64,000 nucleotides of DNA from Thermogladius calderae 1633 (GCF_000264495.1 NC_017954.1:1292319-1356318); one strand, 5' to 3'; counted from the stretch's first letter, positions 1-8,692 are shown. Numbers and translations are program-made. Notes: generated from the letters alone by a model not told the origin.

Positions 1-353
1 ACTTAAGCGGGGCGGTGATCGTCACGGCACCAAACATGCTGTCCGAGCTCATAGTCTCGAAGGCCATAAACTTCGTGGTCAAGAACAACGTCAAGCTACT
101 GGGGATCGTGGAGAACATGAGCTACTTCAAGTGCCCGGGAAGCGACGTAGAGTACAACCTTCTAGGGAGGAGCACTGGAGAAGAGCTAGCCAAGAAGTAC
201 CAGACTAAGCTGCTAGCTAGAATACCCTTGGATCCGCTTATAGGGAGAGCACTTGAGGAGGGCGTACCATACCTGCTAGCCTACCCGGAAGGGGAGGCGG
301 CTAAGGCAATTAGATCCCTAGCTGAAGAGATATTAAGGATTGTTCAATCATAA
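1..353 (+). CDS. Mrp/NBP35-family P-loop ATPase, C-terminal part (5' truncated by window edge)
   Basis: The frame is open from the window edge, so this is the last ~116 residues of a larger protein. The sequence has the family pattern GAVIVTAPN, then GIVENMSYF, then an ARIPLDP segment near the end, typical of the MinD/Mrp (ApbC/NBP35) iron-sulfur carrier ATPases that hold and pass on Fe-S clusters in the cytoplasm. The Walker A motif lies outside the window. Oddity: the family normally has a CxxC pair just after the ENMS motif for a bridging cluster. Here the segment reads FKCPGSDVEY with a single cysteine, so cluster binding may differ. Assignment to the family is firm; the exact role (Fe-S carrier or regulatory ATPase) is inferred. 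Confidence 0.85.
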   Translation, partial: LSGAVIVTAPNMLSELIVSKAINFVVKNNVKLLGIVENMSYFKCPGSDVEYNLLGRSTGEELAKKYQTKLLARIPLDPLIGRALEEGVPYLLAYPEGEAAKAIRSLAEEILRIVQS

Positions 354-385
354 GATATTCGTGGCTTACGGGACCCGGTGGTAAA

Positions 386-1060
386 TTGGAAGACGCGCAA
401 GAGGTAGGCCAGAAAAAGCCCAATTGGATGTTGATCAAGGAGGCATCTCTAGAACTCGTCAAGTCCGGTAAAAACTTTTTCACGAGGAGGGATATCATAG
501 GCATCGCTAAGCAAAAAGACCCCTCGAGATCGGATATGAGCCTGGACTTCGAGATAGACCTCGTCACAGTAAATAGCAATAGCAAGGACAAGTACAAGGA
601 CCCGGAGAAGCTCTTCCTCTTCAGGGTAGACAGGGGCACGTACACCCTTTACGACCCGGAGATCCACGGCCCTATTGAGAAGTACATTGAGCTCGCCAAG
701 TTCAGCCCCGCGAGAAAGCAGGTGATTGCGCAGGTGATCAAAGACCTGGAGGAGAGAGGGTTCGAGGTCTCGGAGAACAAGACGTCTAAACCACTACTCC
801 CCGACCTAACCGCGTGGAAAGACGAGAAGAAGATCGGTGTGTGGGTTATAGACCCTAGCGCTGATAGGGCTACACAGCTCAAGAACCTGTACTTAGCTAT
901 CGGCTCCTCCATGGTAGACCAGAGCTACGACGGCTACTTCATCGTAATGCCACAGGACTTAGCCGACAAGCTCAGTGACAGGGTAAAGGGGGTTCTGGAG
1001 TCCTTCAACACGAAGATTATAATCCTGAGAGAGGAGAAGAAGTACACTCTACTTATTTAG
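386..1060 (+). CDS. Conserved hypothetical protein with winged-helix-like N-terminus
   Basis: 224 residues, starting at TTG four bases after a GGTGGT ribosome-binding site. Residues ~10-100 resemble the helical DUF7669-type domain (an NW..I.EAS..LV..GK..F pattern, ending RGTYTLYDPEIHG). The second half has a strand layout reminiscent of a restriction-endonuclease fold: PDLTAW, then IGVWVIDP where a nuclease would carry an E-x-K, so a catalytic site is not evident. It lies 32 bases after the Mrp-like gene and its 3' end overlaps the convergent CdvB-like gene by 12 bases. I do not know its function; the nuclease-fold idea is inference only. Confidence 0.7.
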   Translation: MEDAQEVGQKKPNWMLIKEASLELVKSGKNFFTRRDIIGIAKQKDPSRSDMSLDFEIDLVTVNSNSKDKYKDPEKLFLFRVDRGTYTLYDPEIHGPIEKYIELAKFSPARKQVIAQVIKDLEERGFEVSENKTSKPLLPDLTAWKDEKKIGVWVIDPSADRATQLKNLYLAIGSSMVDQSYDGYFIVMPQDLADKLSDRVKGVLESFNTKIIILREEKKYTLLI

Positions 1061-1606
1061 ACCTGGGGGCTGAATATTCTCGCTCTCCAGTTTCGTTTTC
1101 AGGAGACTCCTAGCCTCCTCGAGAACCCTTCTAACGTCGGGGGTCTCTGTAGTGTCGTAAGATAAGGGCGGCCCCACGTCGATGTCAGCGCTCGCCAACT
1201 CCCGTATAGACGAGTCCAACTCCGCGAAGTAAACGGCTAGGTCTGGCATTCTCGACTCCGGTATCTTCTTTATTTCGCTGACAATACTCGAGACTTCGTC
1301 TGCTATTAGCTTGAAGTCCCTCATCGTGATTGCGAGGTCGATACTCAGAGAGACCTTCTCAAGAACCAACTTCAACACTTCGAGCCTACTCCTCATCTTA
1401 TCGAGCTTAGCGATCTCCTCAGCGTACCTCTTAGCGAGGAAAGTCTCGCCTCTCGCCTGAAGGTCTACAGCCATATCCATGAGCTTGCTTCTCCTGCTAC
1501 TTATCCTGTCGATTAAGGAGTCGAGACGCTGGATACTAGCCCTTACATTATAAAGCGCTGTCAAAGCCGACTTTAAAGGGTCAACTTTCTTCCTCCTGAG
1601 AACCAA
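1049..1606 (-). CDS. ESCRT-III/CdvB-like (Snf7-family) protein
   Basis: 185 residues, rich in charged helices. The pattern matches the crenarchaeal CdvB core: an N-terminal basic stretch (LRRKKVDPLKSAL), a long first helix with LDSLIDRISSRRSKL, then a YAEEIAKLDKMRSRLE segment like the YANElaevRk motif of ESCRT-III, and a LVLEKVSLSIDLAI helix. These proteins polymerise on membranes during cell division or vesicle budding. There is no winged-helix extension, so it is more like the shorter CdvB paralogues than CdvB itself; cdvA and cdvC are not in the window. Start TTG at 1606 with a GGTG ribosome-binding site. A TATA-like ATAAATAAAG on this strand lies at about 1636-1650. The 3' end overlaps the convergent neighbour by 12 bases. 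Confidence 0.72.
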   Translation of the reverse strand: MVLRRKKVDPLKSALTALYNVRASIQRLDSLIDRISSRRSKLMDMAVDLQARGETFLAKRYAEEIAKLDKMRSRLEVLKLVLEKVSLSIDLAITMRDFKLIADEVSSIVSEIKKIPESRMPDLAVYFAELDSSIRELASADIDVGPPLSYDTTETPDVRRVLEEARSLLKTKLESENIQPPGLNK

Positions 1607-1897
1607 ATCAGCACACCACTCTAGTAATAGCTTAGGGCTTTATTTATAAAACAATAGGGCTGTGTAACCGCAAGAGTGTTAGGGTTGACACGGTAGTAGT
1701 CTACGTGGCGACAAATGGGCTTGTAAGCGTTGTGGGAGAGCCGGTTCCATGGTCGCAGAGTTTGAGCACCTGTCTTGCGAACACCTAACCCTCTAAAAGA
1801 CGAGACGGGTAAACGTGTTTATCGGCTGGTCCCCGGGGCTTGGAACCCTGAACACGATATTGTTCCGTAGCAAAGGAGCCTCGGGGATTAGGGGATG
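1607..1897. other. 291-base intergenic region with strong RNA-structure potential
   Basis: No plausible coding frame. The AT-rich segment at 1640-1651 can serve as TATA box for the CdvB-like gene on the minus strand and possibly for a plus-strand transcript starting near 1672. Bases 1831-1840 (CCCCGGGGCT) pair with 1877-1886 (AGCCTCGGGG) over ten base pairs with one G-U, and inside that loop GGAAC (1842-1846) pairs with GTTCC (1862-1866). A longer-range CGCAAGA (1670-1676) / TCTTGCG (1773-1779) match also exists. It could be a structured non-coding RNA or the 3' end of the aglB transcript. I recognise no known RNA family. Confidence 0.35.
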
Positions 1898-4354
1898 TTA
1901 AGCTTGTGATGGGTAGACTACTTGGTATATCGTTATTACCTCGTACAAGTAGGCTCCGTTGATAATCACCTTGTTCCCGTTCTTGTCGTAGAAGGGCTCA
2001 GCTATGATAGCGTACGGCTTGAAGTAGGGGCTGTTGGCCAGCGGCCTCTGTTCGTAGGTGAGGGTCTTAACAGACAGCACACGTATGTAAGTTGTCAAGT
2101 TCAGCTGTTCGACTACCCCACTTAACTGAGGGTACTGCGCGGTCAGGGTTGACACCGAGTCGGCTATACCGGTATACCACATGAAAGTGACGTTCGCGTT
2201 CCACTGTTTGTTCAGGTACAAGATCCCGTCTACGAGCAACCTGTAGAGTAGCGGTGCGTTAGACAAGTCGTCAAACCTCGGAGAGATGACAATGTTGTTC
2301 TGGAAGAGATAAAGGTAGAAAGCGTCGCCCAGGTTCCTGTAGGAGACGTTCACACCCATGGACTGTAGCTGGCCAACTATAGAATCCCCAATCCTGATCA
2401 TCCAGATGCTCTTTGGTATGTCGTCAAGGCCCACCATGAGGCCTGGTATCACGGGTGTCACCACGTAGGAATCGTTGCCGGAGGGCCTGAAGTTGAACAC
2501 GTCGAAGACCAGGATGTAAGTGTTGTTTACCGGGGTTTGTAGGAGGTCGAGCAACCTCAACACCTCGGAGTCGTTCTGGGCAGTCAACGTGAGACCCAGT
2601 ATGCCTATCTGTGTAGTGTTCAGTGTTGAACCGTCGGCCACTGTAGGTCTTTGCCCCAGGACGCTTATTGGGTAACCGTAGTCCCACCAGGCCACGATAA
2701 CCGAGTCTGGTGTAGTGTTCCTGATCACCTCTATCGCCTTATACCACGCGTCCGTCCAGTAGGGTAGGGACGTGTAGCCCGCTTTGATACTAGGCACCAC
2801 GTTGTTCATTTGGCTGTACGTGTTGTACCCCGCCAAGGCTATGTTCGCGGTCATGAAGAGCGTCAAGAACAACGACGCATAGAAAACCTCGGGGCTCGTC
2901 TTCTTAACGTACATCCTCTTCTTGTCCCTCGCGTAAACAGCCTCGCTGGGGATCAGTCTAGATGCTATGACCCCGGCGAAGACCCCCGCAATTGTCAAGC
3001 CGGTCGTAGCCGCTGTCACCTCCATGTAAGCGGCGTTCATGTAGGCGTAGACTGCTAGCAGGAAGGCCACAGAGACTAGTACTCTGTCTGCCGTACCCTT
3101 GTACAGCAGATACAGGGCTCCCATGACAGCCAGTATGAAGGGGGAGACGAAGAAGAGCCAGTCCGAGTACGTGCCCCAGCTCCTAAGTATAGCCGAGATC
3201 CCCATTACAGCGAGAGCTGGCTGGTGCTCCTCGACGCTCTCGAAGATGGGGTTTGAAGCTATCGTCCTTAGACCCAGTATCCACGCGAAACGTCCTGGGA
3301 TGTCGAGCTTACCAATGTACATCAAGGCGGCGCCGAGTGCGACGATCAGCAGGAGGACTAAGAAATAGCCGGCCCGCTTAAGAAGCGGTCTCTTTAGTCC
3401 TAGTAGCTTGTACTCATAGAATTGGAGGGAGAAGAGCAACGGTATAAGGGTGGAAGCCAACAGGAGGCTCCCTAGGCCGGTCAGTTTAAAGGGTATTATC
3501 TGTAGCATCGCCGTTATTGCTGGCGAGCCGAGTACTACGACCATGGTCAGTGCTAGTATGGCGATGTTCAGTAGGACGAACCTAGGGGTCGCGTCTTTAA
3601 CTGAGAGAAGAGGGAGTAGCAGGAGGTAGGCTACAAAGCCCCCTAGGACGTAAATGAACCCACCCCACGACCAGCCTAGTAGCCCTAGTGCTAGCGATGT
3701 AAGTACTAACAACACCAGCGTCTTGGTTGACAGGCCTCTTGCGGAGTAGCTCTTGTAAAACAGGACGTACAAGTAGAAGAACAGGGTGGCGAACATTATA
3801 CCTATACCGTACTTTGTCGAGAACCCTATTATGCTCCTACCTGTCGCGGCGGGGACGAACGCGTAGAACGCTGCTGCAAGTAGCCCGGCCAAGTGACTGC
3901 CTCTCGTGAGTTCGTAAGCTGTTAAGTAGACGAACAAGATTGTGAACACAGTGAATATCAGTGGCTGGACAACACACCAGTCCTTGAACGAGACGCCCGT
4001 GAACTTGACTAAGTTGTAGGACAGCGCCTCCCACATCGGTAAAGCCGGGTACTCCGAGTGTGCGAAGTCTCTGCCCCAGGGGTACCAGAATATGTGGGTA
4101 GCAGGGTTTTCGGGTGTCAGCGTATACCACGAGAGTAGCCCATGCTCGTAGATGTACTTGGCTTGCCAGTACACTACAAACGGGTCGGCCTCGTAGAGCT
4201 CTAGCCCGAAGTTGATTCCTGGAAGGGCCCTGATGTAGACGCCTAGGACTATCACTAGTGCGAGGAGACCATAGACTAGTAGCTTGAACTCCTTCTCGTG
4301 TTCAGCCTTAAACCTGTAAACAGTCTTGCCGAGCCTGTAGCTGAGCTCCGACAA
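1898..4354 (-). CDS. aglB: Oligosaccharyltransferase AglB/STT3
   Basis: 818 residues. Catalytic subunit that moves a lipid-linked glycan onto asparagine of N-x-S/T sequons on the outer face of the membrane. A cytoplasmic N-terminus is followed by a first membrane helix (~residues 27-45), then the first external loop with LYEADPFVVYW carrying the metal-binding acidic motif, about a dozen further membrane helices, and the diagnostic WWDYGYPISVLG motif near residue 550. The C-terminal ~270 residues form the soluble domain. Length is normal for the archaeal family. Start is TTG at 4354, preceded by GAGGTG; a nearby ATG is out of frame. TATA candidates lie at 4380-4410 between it and the upstream argF-like gene. 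The many NxS/T sites in surface proteins of this window are probable substrates. Confidence 0.93.
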   Translation of the reverse strand: MSELSYRLGKTVYRFKAEHEKEFKLLVYGLLALVIVLGVYIRALPGINFGLELYEADPFVVYWQAKYIYEHGLLSWYTLTPENPATHIFWYPWGRDFAHSEYPALPMWEALSYNLVKFTGVSFKDWCVVQPLIFTVFTILFVYLTAYELTRGSHLAGLLAAAFYAFVPAATGRSIIGFSTKYGIGIMFATLFFYLYVLFYKSYSARGLSTKTLVLLVLTSLALGLLGWSWGGFIYVLGGFVAYLLLLPLLSVKDATPRFVLLNIAILALTMVVVLGSPAITAMLQIIPFKLTGLGSLLLASTLIPLLFSLQFYEYKLLGLKRPLLKRAGYFLVLLLIVALGAALMYIGKLDIPGRFAWILGLRTIASNPIFESVEEHQPALAVMGISAILRSWGTYSDWLFFVSPFILAVMGALYLLYKGTADRVLVSVAFLLAVYAYMNAAYMEVTAATTGLTIAGVFAGVIASRLIPSEAVYARDKKRMYVKKTSPEVFYASLFLTLFMTANIALAGYNTYSQMNNVVPSIKAGYTSLPYWTDAWYKAIEVIRNTTPDSVIVAWWDYGYPISVLGQRPTVADGSTLNTTQIGILGLTLTAQNDSEVLRLLDLLQTPVNNTYILVFDVFNFRPSGNDSYVVTPVIPGLMVGLDDIPKSIWMIRIGDSIVGQLQSMGVNVSYRNLGDAFYLYLFQNNIVISPRFDDLSNAPLLYRLLVDGILYLNKQWNANVTFMWYTGIADSVSTLTAQYPQLSGVVEQLNLTTYIRVLSVKTLTYEQRPLANSPYFKPYAIIAEPFYDKNGNKVIINGAYLYEVITIYQVVYPSQA

Positions 4355-4413
4355 GCATTACACCTCGCGTTCAGAGAGCCTATATAATGGGGTTGAAGTA
4401 TAAAAAAGGTGTT

Positions 4414-5358
4414 TTACGGTATGAGGAGTGCTAGAATGGCTTTTTGGACGTGCTTCCTGTTCTCCGCTTGGTCCCAGACCACGCTCCACTTCCCGTCGAT
4501 GACTTCGTCGGTGACCTCCTCCCCCCTGTGGGCGGGTAAGCAGTGCATGAAGATGGCGTCCTGCTTTGCCTGCTTCATTAGGAGGCTCGTGACCTTGTAC
4601 GGCTCGAGGTCCTTAACCCTCTTCTCCCTCTCTTTCTCCTGCCCCATGCTCACCCACACGTCGGTGTAGACCACGTCCGCGTCCTTAACCGCCTTCCACG
4701 GGTCTCTCTCTATCTCGAAGCTACCGCCGTATCTGGCTGCTGTCTCGTTAAACAACTTCACTACAGAGGGGTGCGGGTCGTAGCCTTTAGGCGCGGATAT
4801 AGTGACCTTCCCGCCTAGTATACCGACAGCCAGCATCAGGCTGTGAGCTACGTTGTCTCCCCCGTCGCCCACGAATACTATCTTGAGCCTCGTAATGTCC
4901 CTTCCCTTCTTCTCCACAATTGTGAAGACGTCTGCCAGCCCCTGCGCGGGGTGGTGGAGGTCGCTCAACCCGTTGATCACAGGCACAGTACTGTACTCTG
5001 CCAGTTTTTCCAGTTTGTAGTGCTCGTACACCCTCGCCATTATCCCGTCAACGTACCTGGACAGTGTTCTAGCCGTGTCCTCTATTGTCTCGCCCCTGGC
5101 CAATTGCATCTCGCCGTAGTGTAAGACTATCGCGTCACCTCCCAGCTCTTTAATAGCGGCCTCGAAGCTCACCCTAGTTCTAGTACTAGGCTTCTCGAAT
5201 ATCATGGCCAAGTGCCTGCCCGGGAGAAGGGGGATTGCCCTCTCGCCCATCTTATAACGTAGCTTGAGGTGGGCGGCCGTCTCCAGCATTACGGTTAGCT
5301 CTTCCTTCGTGAACTCGGCGAGAGTCAGGAAGTCCCTGTTTTTCAGGCCGCTATACAA
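4414..5358 (-). CDS. argF: Ornithine carbamoyltransferase
   Basis: 314 residues, full length. Interconverts ornithine plus carbamoyl phosphate with citrulline plus phosphate. It has the carbamoyl-phosphate motif STRTR (residues 58-62), HPAQGLAD (the HPxQ motif), the ornithine-binding SMGQE loop (~240) and HCLPA at ~272, so it is a canonical OTC, unlike the two other carbamoyltransferases of the window. Start TTG at 5358 directly after the strong ribosome-binding site GGAGGAGG; a TATA box (ATTTTTATATTC on this strand) lies near 5388-5399. Divergent from the DUF711 gene. With carbamate kinase 4 kb away it could run catabolically (citrulline to ATP) as well as anabolically; no arginine deiminase or other arg gene is in view. 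Confidence 0.95.
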   Translation of the reverse strand: MYSGLKNRDFLTLAEFTKEELTVMLETAAHLKLRYKMGERAIPLLPGRHLAMIFEKPSTRTRVSFEAAIKELGGDAIVLHYGEMQLARGETIEDTARTLSRYVDGIMARVYEHYKLEKLAEYSTVPVINGLSDLHHPAQGLADVFTIVEKKGRDITRLKIVFVGDGGDNVAHSLMLAVGILGGKVTISAPKGYDPHPSVVKLFNETAARYGGSFEIERDPWKAVKDADVVYTDVWVSMGQEKEREKRVKDLEPYKVTSLLMKQAKQDAIFMHCLPAHRGEEVTDEVIDGKWSVVWDQAENRKHVQKAILALLIP

Positions 5359-5458
5359 ACCCTCCTCCCCAATTCGAGTCTAGTCCAGGGTAAGAATATA
5401 AAAATCGATTAGACAGTACGTGCGATGTTTAAACTCTTATCCGACCTAGTACTCATTG

Positions 5459-6559
5459 ATGGTTTTTATGAGGCCTGTTGTCAGGTCTGTAACCTACTTT
5501 GCTCCGCTGGTAAAGGAACTAAGCGAGTTAGAAATGGTACTTGACAGAGCAGCGACCCTGTTAGAAGAGGCCGGGAAAGCGCTTGAAAGTAGAGGCTACA
5601 GCGTCTTCTCTAAACGGGTGTCGCTCCCGCAGAACGAGCTCGGTCTGCCAAAGGTCCTCGAGCTTGTAGACAAAACAGGTGCCATCAGCAGGGGGGTTCT
5701 AGTCAGCGTGGGGTCGCAACCCATTAGGAAGGCCGACTTAGAGGACGTGGCACATGTCTTGGTAAACGGTATGTACGCTAGCCTCCTCTTCGACTATGAG
5801 AGGCCCATAGACGCGTCTAAGACGGCCTCCACGGTTATTCACAGGGTCAGCGAAGTAGACCCTGTGGCAGGTACGAGACTAGCCATAGGCTTCCACGAGA
5901 GGCCTCTCGAGACCCCCTACTTCCCCGACTCTACGAGCAGTGGAGTAGAGGGGATCGGCCTATCGTTCCTCTACCCCGAGTACCTTAGGAGGCTCGCGGA
6001 GTCAGGAGCTTCCGTCAGCCGGGCTTTCGACAAGCTGGGCGAGGAGGTCGACAGCGTAGTACACCTAGTTAAGGGTGTAACAGGGCTAAGGGTCGTAGTG
6101 GACTACAGCCTATCACCGTGGAAGGATAACAGTGTTGTCAGGCTGATGGAGGCGATCGGCTACTACGCGAGAAAGCCGGGCTTCCACTTCGGCGTCATGA
6201 CGCTGAACGCGGAAATAAGGAGAATAGCAACCTCTAGTGGACTGGCTTCAGGGTTCAACGAAGTCATGCTACCCTACGCCGAGGACGACTCTCTTGTACG
6301 GCTCGGCTCTAGAGGTGCCCTCACAGCTTACGACCTCCTCTCGTACACGTCTGTCTGTGTTGCAGGGCCCGACATGATCGTTGTCCCCTGGTCGGTCGAC
6401 GACCTCGAGATGTTCATCCTAGACACATACAGTGTGTCCCTCGTGAAAGCCAGGCCAGCCGCTTTAAGGGTCATCCCCGTCACCAGAGAACCCACGGAAA
6501 CCGTAGACCTAGGGAAGTTCGGTAGAATCCCCGTTATCCCGTACTATCCGCGGAGGTAA
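5459..6559 (+). CDS. DUF711 family protein
   Basis: About 366 residues. The opening MRPVVRSVTYF, the GFHERPLETPYFPDSTSSG segment, the GIGLSFLYPE segment and the C-terminal PVIPYY resemble the DUF711 (UPF0210-like) family, whose known structures have a fold related to pyruvate formate-lyase/ribonucleotide reductase barrels; no reaction is established. I see no glycyl-radical motif. Possible starts are TTG 5456, ATG 5459 and ATG 5468; a TTTAAAC box near 5426-5432 places transcription about at the start codon, suggesting a leaderless mRNA. It is divergent from argF and 50 bases ahead of the YgeW-like carbamoyltransferase, so a role in the same nitrogen metabolism is plausible but unproven. Confidence 0.65.
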   Translation: MVFMRPVVRSVTYFAPLVKELSELEMVLDRAATLLEEAGKALESRGYSVFSKRVSLPQNELGLPKVLELVDKTGAISRGVLVSVGSQPIRKADLEDVAHVLVNGMYASLLFDYERPIDASKTASTVIHRVSEVDPVAGTRLAIGFHERPLETPYFPDSTSSGVEGIGLSFLYPEYLRRLAESGASVSRAFDKLGEEVDSVVHLVKGVTGLRVVVDYSLSPWKDNSVVRLMEAIGYYARKPGFHFGVMTLNAEIRRIATSSGLASGFNEVMLPYAEDDSLVRLGSRGALTAYDLLSYTSVCVAGPDMIVVPWSVDDLEMFILDTYSVSLVKARPAALRVIPVTREPTETVDLGKFGRIPVIPYYPRR

Positions 6560-6561
6560 AC

Positions 6562-6571
6562 GTTATATATG
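6562..6571 (+). promoter_or_regulatory. TATA box of YgeW-like carbamoyltransferase gene
   Basis: GTTATATATG, about 40 bases before the GTG/ATG start region and immediately after the DUF711 stop codon. Transcription would begin near 6596, giving a short leader that carries the AGGGTG ribosome-binding site. It shows that the carbamoyltransferase has its own promoter rather than relying on DUF711 read-through. Confidence 0.55.
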
Positions 6572-6610
6572 TCCAGCTCCATTAGATGACTCACCAGAAG
6601 GGTGTACGAA

Positions 6611-7687
6611 ATGAGCGAGTCGTGGTTCCTAGGTCTACTGGAAGGGAAACACTGGCTATCCAACGCGGACTACGACATAGACACCATCTTCACCGTCCTG
6701 AAGGCGGCTAAAGAGCTCAAAGAGATGTTCCACAAGGGCGTCAGGAAGGTCAACTGGCTGGACGGCAAGACGCTGTACCTGATATTCTACAACAAGAGCT
6801 TGAGAACTAGGAACAGCTTCCAGACAGGCATGTATCAGTTGGGCGGGCAGGCCATATACATCTCTCCAGACCAGGTGTACACGCCGACTCTACCAGAGGA
6901 CATGGTGCCATACGCCACTGAGGCCATAAGCGACGTGGCCAGAGTCCTGAGCAGGTACGGTAGCGGTATTGCCATCAGGATCTACGGCGACGCCGCGAAG
7001 TGGATCATCGGGAGAGGTCATAGGATCATACAGGAGTTCGCGAAGTGGAGTAAGGTTCCCGTGCTCAACATGGAGGACGACATATGGCACCCGTTCCAGT
7101 CCCTGGCAGACGCCCTAGCAGCGTTCGAGGCGCTAGGATTCCCCAAGGACCTGAGAGGGAAGAAGGTAGTAGTGAGCTACGCCTACAGCGGCGGCTTGAA
7201 GCCTCTCGCAGTACCACAAGACGTGGCGACCACCTTCGCCATGCTCGGCGCCGACGTCTACGTGGCGCACCCACCAGGCTTCGAGCTGCTAGACGACGTC
7301 ATGAACAAGGCCAAGAAGTTCGCCGAGCACTGGGGTAGCGAGTTCAAGATAGTCTACAACATGGACGAGGCCTTCGAGGGTGCGACAATAGTCTACCCGA
7401 AGGCCTGGAGCCCCAAGGGCTTCTTCCCACCCTTCAACAGCAAGGTCGACAAGGAGGGCGCCACGGCATACCAGAACAAGTTCAAGGACTGGATCGTTAC
7501 GACCGAGAGGCTGGAGAAGGCCGGTAAACCGTTTTACATGCACTGCGGGCCGGCTGACAGAGGGCAGGAGGTTACAGACGAGGTTCTCGACAGCTACCCG
7601 AAGAGCCTCTACTTCGAGGAAGCCGAGAACAGGCTCCACGTACAGAAGGCTGTAATGGCCATGACCATGGGTAGCAGGAAGTGGTAA
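6611..7687 (+). CDS. YgeW-like carbamoyltransferase (knotted aspartate/ornithine carbamoyltransferase superfamily)
   Basis: 358 residues. The carbamoyl-phosphate site reads SLRTR (63-67), as in acetylornithine carbamoyltransferases and close to the STRTR of YgeW. WHPFQSLAD is the HPxQ motif. The substrate loop SYAYSGGLKPLAVPQ, then GADVYVAHPPGFEL and IVYPKAWSP, closely follow E. coli YgeW (WAYSPSYGKPLSVPQ ... DIVYPKSWAP as I remember it), placing it in the proline-loop, knotted branch rather than with OTC. The terminal motif is HCGPADRG (~311) in place of HCLP. I chose ATG 6611, which follows AGGGTG; GTG 6602 is also possible. A pyrimidine/T tract follows the stop. Its likely role is reversible carbamoyl transfer from or to a ureido substrate of unknown identity, feeding the carbamate kinase downstream. 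Confidence 0.85.
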   Translation: MSESWFLGLLEGKHWLSNADYDIDTIFTVLKAAKELKEMFHKGVRKVNWLDGKTLYLIFYNKSLRTRNSFQTGMYQLGGQAIYISPDQVYTPTLPEDMVPYATEAISDVARVLSRYGSGIAIRIYGDAAKWIIGRGHRIIQEFAKWSKVPVLNMEDDIWHPFQSLADALAAFEALGFPKDLRGKKVVVSYAYSGGLKPLAVPQDVATTFAMLGADVYVAHPPGFELLDDVMNKAKKFAEHWGSEFKIVYNMDEAFEGATIVYPKAWSPKGFFPPFNSKVDKEGATAYQNKFKDWIVTTERLEKAGKPFYMHCGPADRGQEVTDEVLDSYPKSLYFEEAENRLHVQKAVMAMTMGSRKW

Positions 7688-7693
7688 GCCAGC

Positions 7694-7720
7694 TCTCTTT
7701 TTTTCTTCTTTCTCCTCTTT
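7694..7720 (+). terminator. Poly-T terminator after YgeW-like gene
   Basis: A pyrimidine/T-rich run with seven consecutive T residues begins a few bases after the stop codon, as expected for archaeal intrinsic termination. No hairpin is needed or obvious. Confidence 0.6.
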
Positions 7721-7777
7721 AATTCACATTCATAAAATCGCCCATTCCTATGTCCTGGTGTTGGGAGTAGCCTATCA

Positions 7778-8692
7778 ATGTACGTCAAAGGTATAAATTA
7801 TGGCCTAACCCTCTACTACTCGTACCTCCTACCCTTGTTCGAAGTAGAGGAGGTTTCCGGGGGCTTCGTCTTCGTTAAGAGGCGTGGGACGTGCTCTGGG
7901 CTGACATGCAGGTTTGGAAAACAAAGCCTCGAGACGGCCTGTCGTGTACCTCGGGCGTGCCGGCTAGACGAGGTTGAGATGCTACTGGGCCTTCGGAAAC
8001 GCCCTCTATTCCACGAGTTGGGTGTAGCAACTAACAGCGTGGGGGTGGTCGACCAGGTTACTCTAATGTACACTCCAGGGGACAGGACAGCTGTTGCTTA
8101 CTCAATTTACCTGTCGCAGAACACGGACTACCACGTAAACACCGTTAAGTGGGTGAGAGACCTGTTAGAGAGGGGGTCAATTGAATCGAGCTCCTACCAG
8201 GTATCGGCCTTCCGGCTCATTAAAGCTGGTGTGGACCGCTCAACGTCGATCGGCGACCCGTACGCAGAGGCTGTCAGCCTGTTGAACGTTAAGGGACTTG
8301 GTGTCAAGTCCGCTAAGGCCTACCTACTACACGCATACGGCCTAACAGAGCACGCGCCGGTCGATAGACACTACAAGAGGTTACTAGCTCTCAGCCGAGA
8401 CTTGAGAGTCCCCGACAAGGCTTGGTGTGCTAAGGTCGGGCTCAAGTGCTCGACTTGCCCGTTCTCCTCGCGGTGCTTGTACGGGGTGTTGTTCAATAGA
8501 CTCGGTGCGTTTAACGGGGTAGTCCAATCCCTTGCTTTCATAGCTGGTAGCTTAGAGAGGGTCGGCAAGGACTACTTTTCAAGAACCCTTGTGGGGGGTT
8601 TCGAGTATCTCAGCGATTTATTAAGGACTGTTATAAGCTCTTACTTACTCGGGAGATTCGAGGATACAACGGGCTCTCAATGCCGGGGCTAG
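7778..8692 (+). CDS. HhH-GPD superfamily DNA glycosylase with 4Fe-4S cluster (endonuclease III/OGG-like)
   Basis: 304 residues. The hairpin-helix-hairpin reads LNVKGLGVKSAKAYLL and is followed by HAPVDRHYKRLL; the lysine after GLGV and the aspartate of PVDRH match the catalytic Lys and Asp of bifunctional glycosylase/lyases. A cysteine cluster C-x6-C-x2-C-x5-C (CAKVGLKCSTCPFSSRC) is the endonuclease III type Fe-S loop. The N-terminal ~110 residues, with their own cysteines, do not match endonuclease III and look more like the OGG/AlkA substrate domain. It should excise a damaged base; which base is unknown. The end overlaps the next gene (radical SAM) by 13 bases, so the two are translationally coupled. 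Confidence 0.75.
   Translation: MYVKGINYGLTLYYSYLLPLFEVEEVSGGFVFVKRRGTCSGLTCRFGKQSLETACRVPRACRLDEVEMLLGLRKRPLFHELGVATNSVGVVDQVTLMYTPGDRTAVAYSIYLSQNTDYHVNTVKWVRDLLERGSIESSSYQVSAFRLIKAGVDRSTSIGDPYAEAVSLLNVKGLGVKSAKAYLLHAYGLTEHAPVDRHYKRLLALSRDLRVPDKAWCAKVGLKCSTCPFSSRCLYGVLFNRLGAFNGVVQSLAFIAGSLERVGKDYFSRTLVGGFEYLSDLLRTVISSYLLGRFEDTTGSQCRG

Noticed and set aside
1828..1886. tRNA-like 3' end (T-loop-like TTCCAAG, then GGGGACCA) on the minus strand
   Set aside because: Only ~58 bases span the possible acceptor strands and no D-arm or anticodon arm can be formed.
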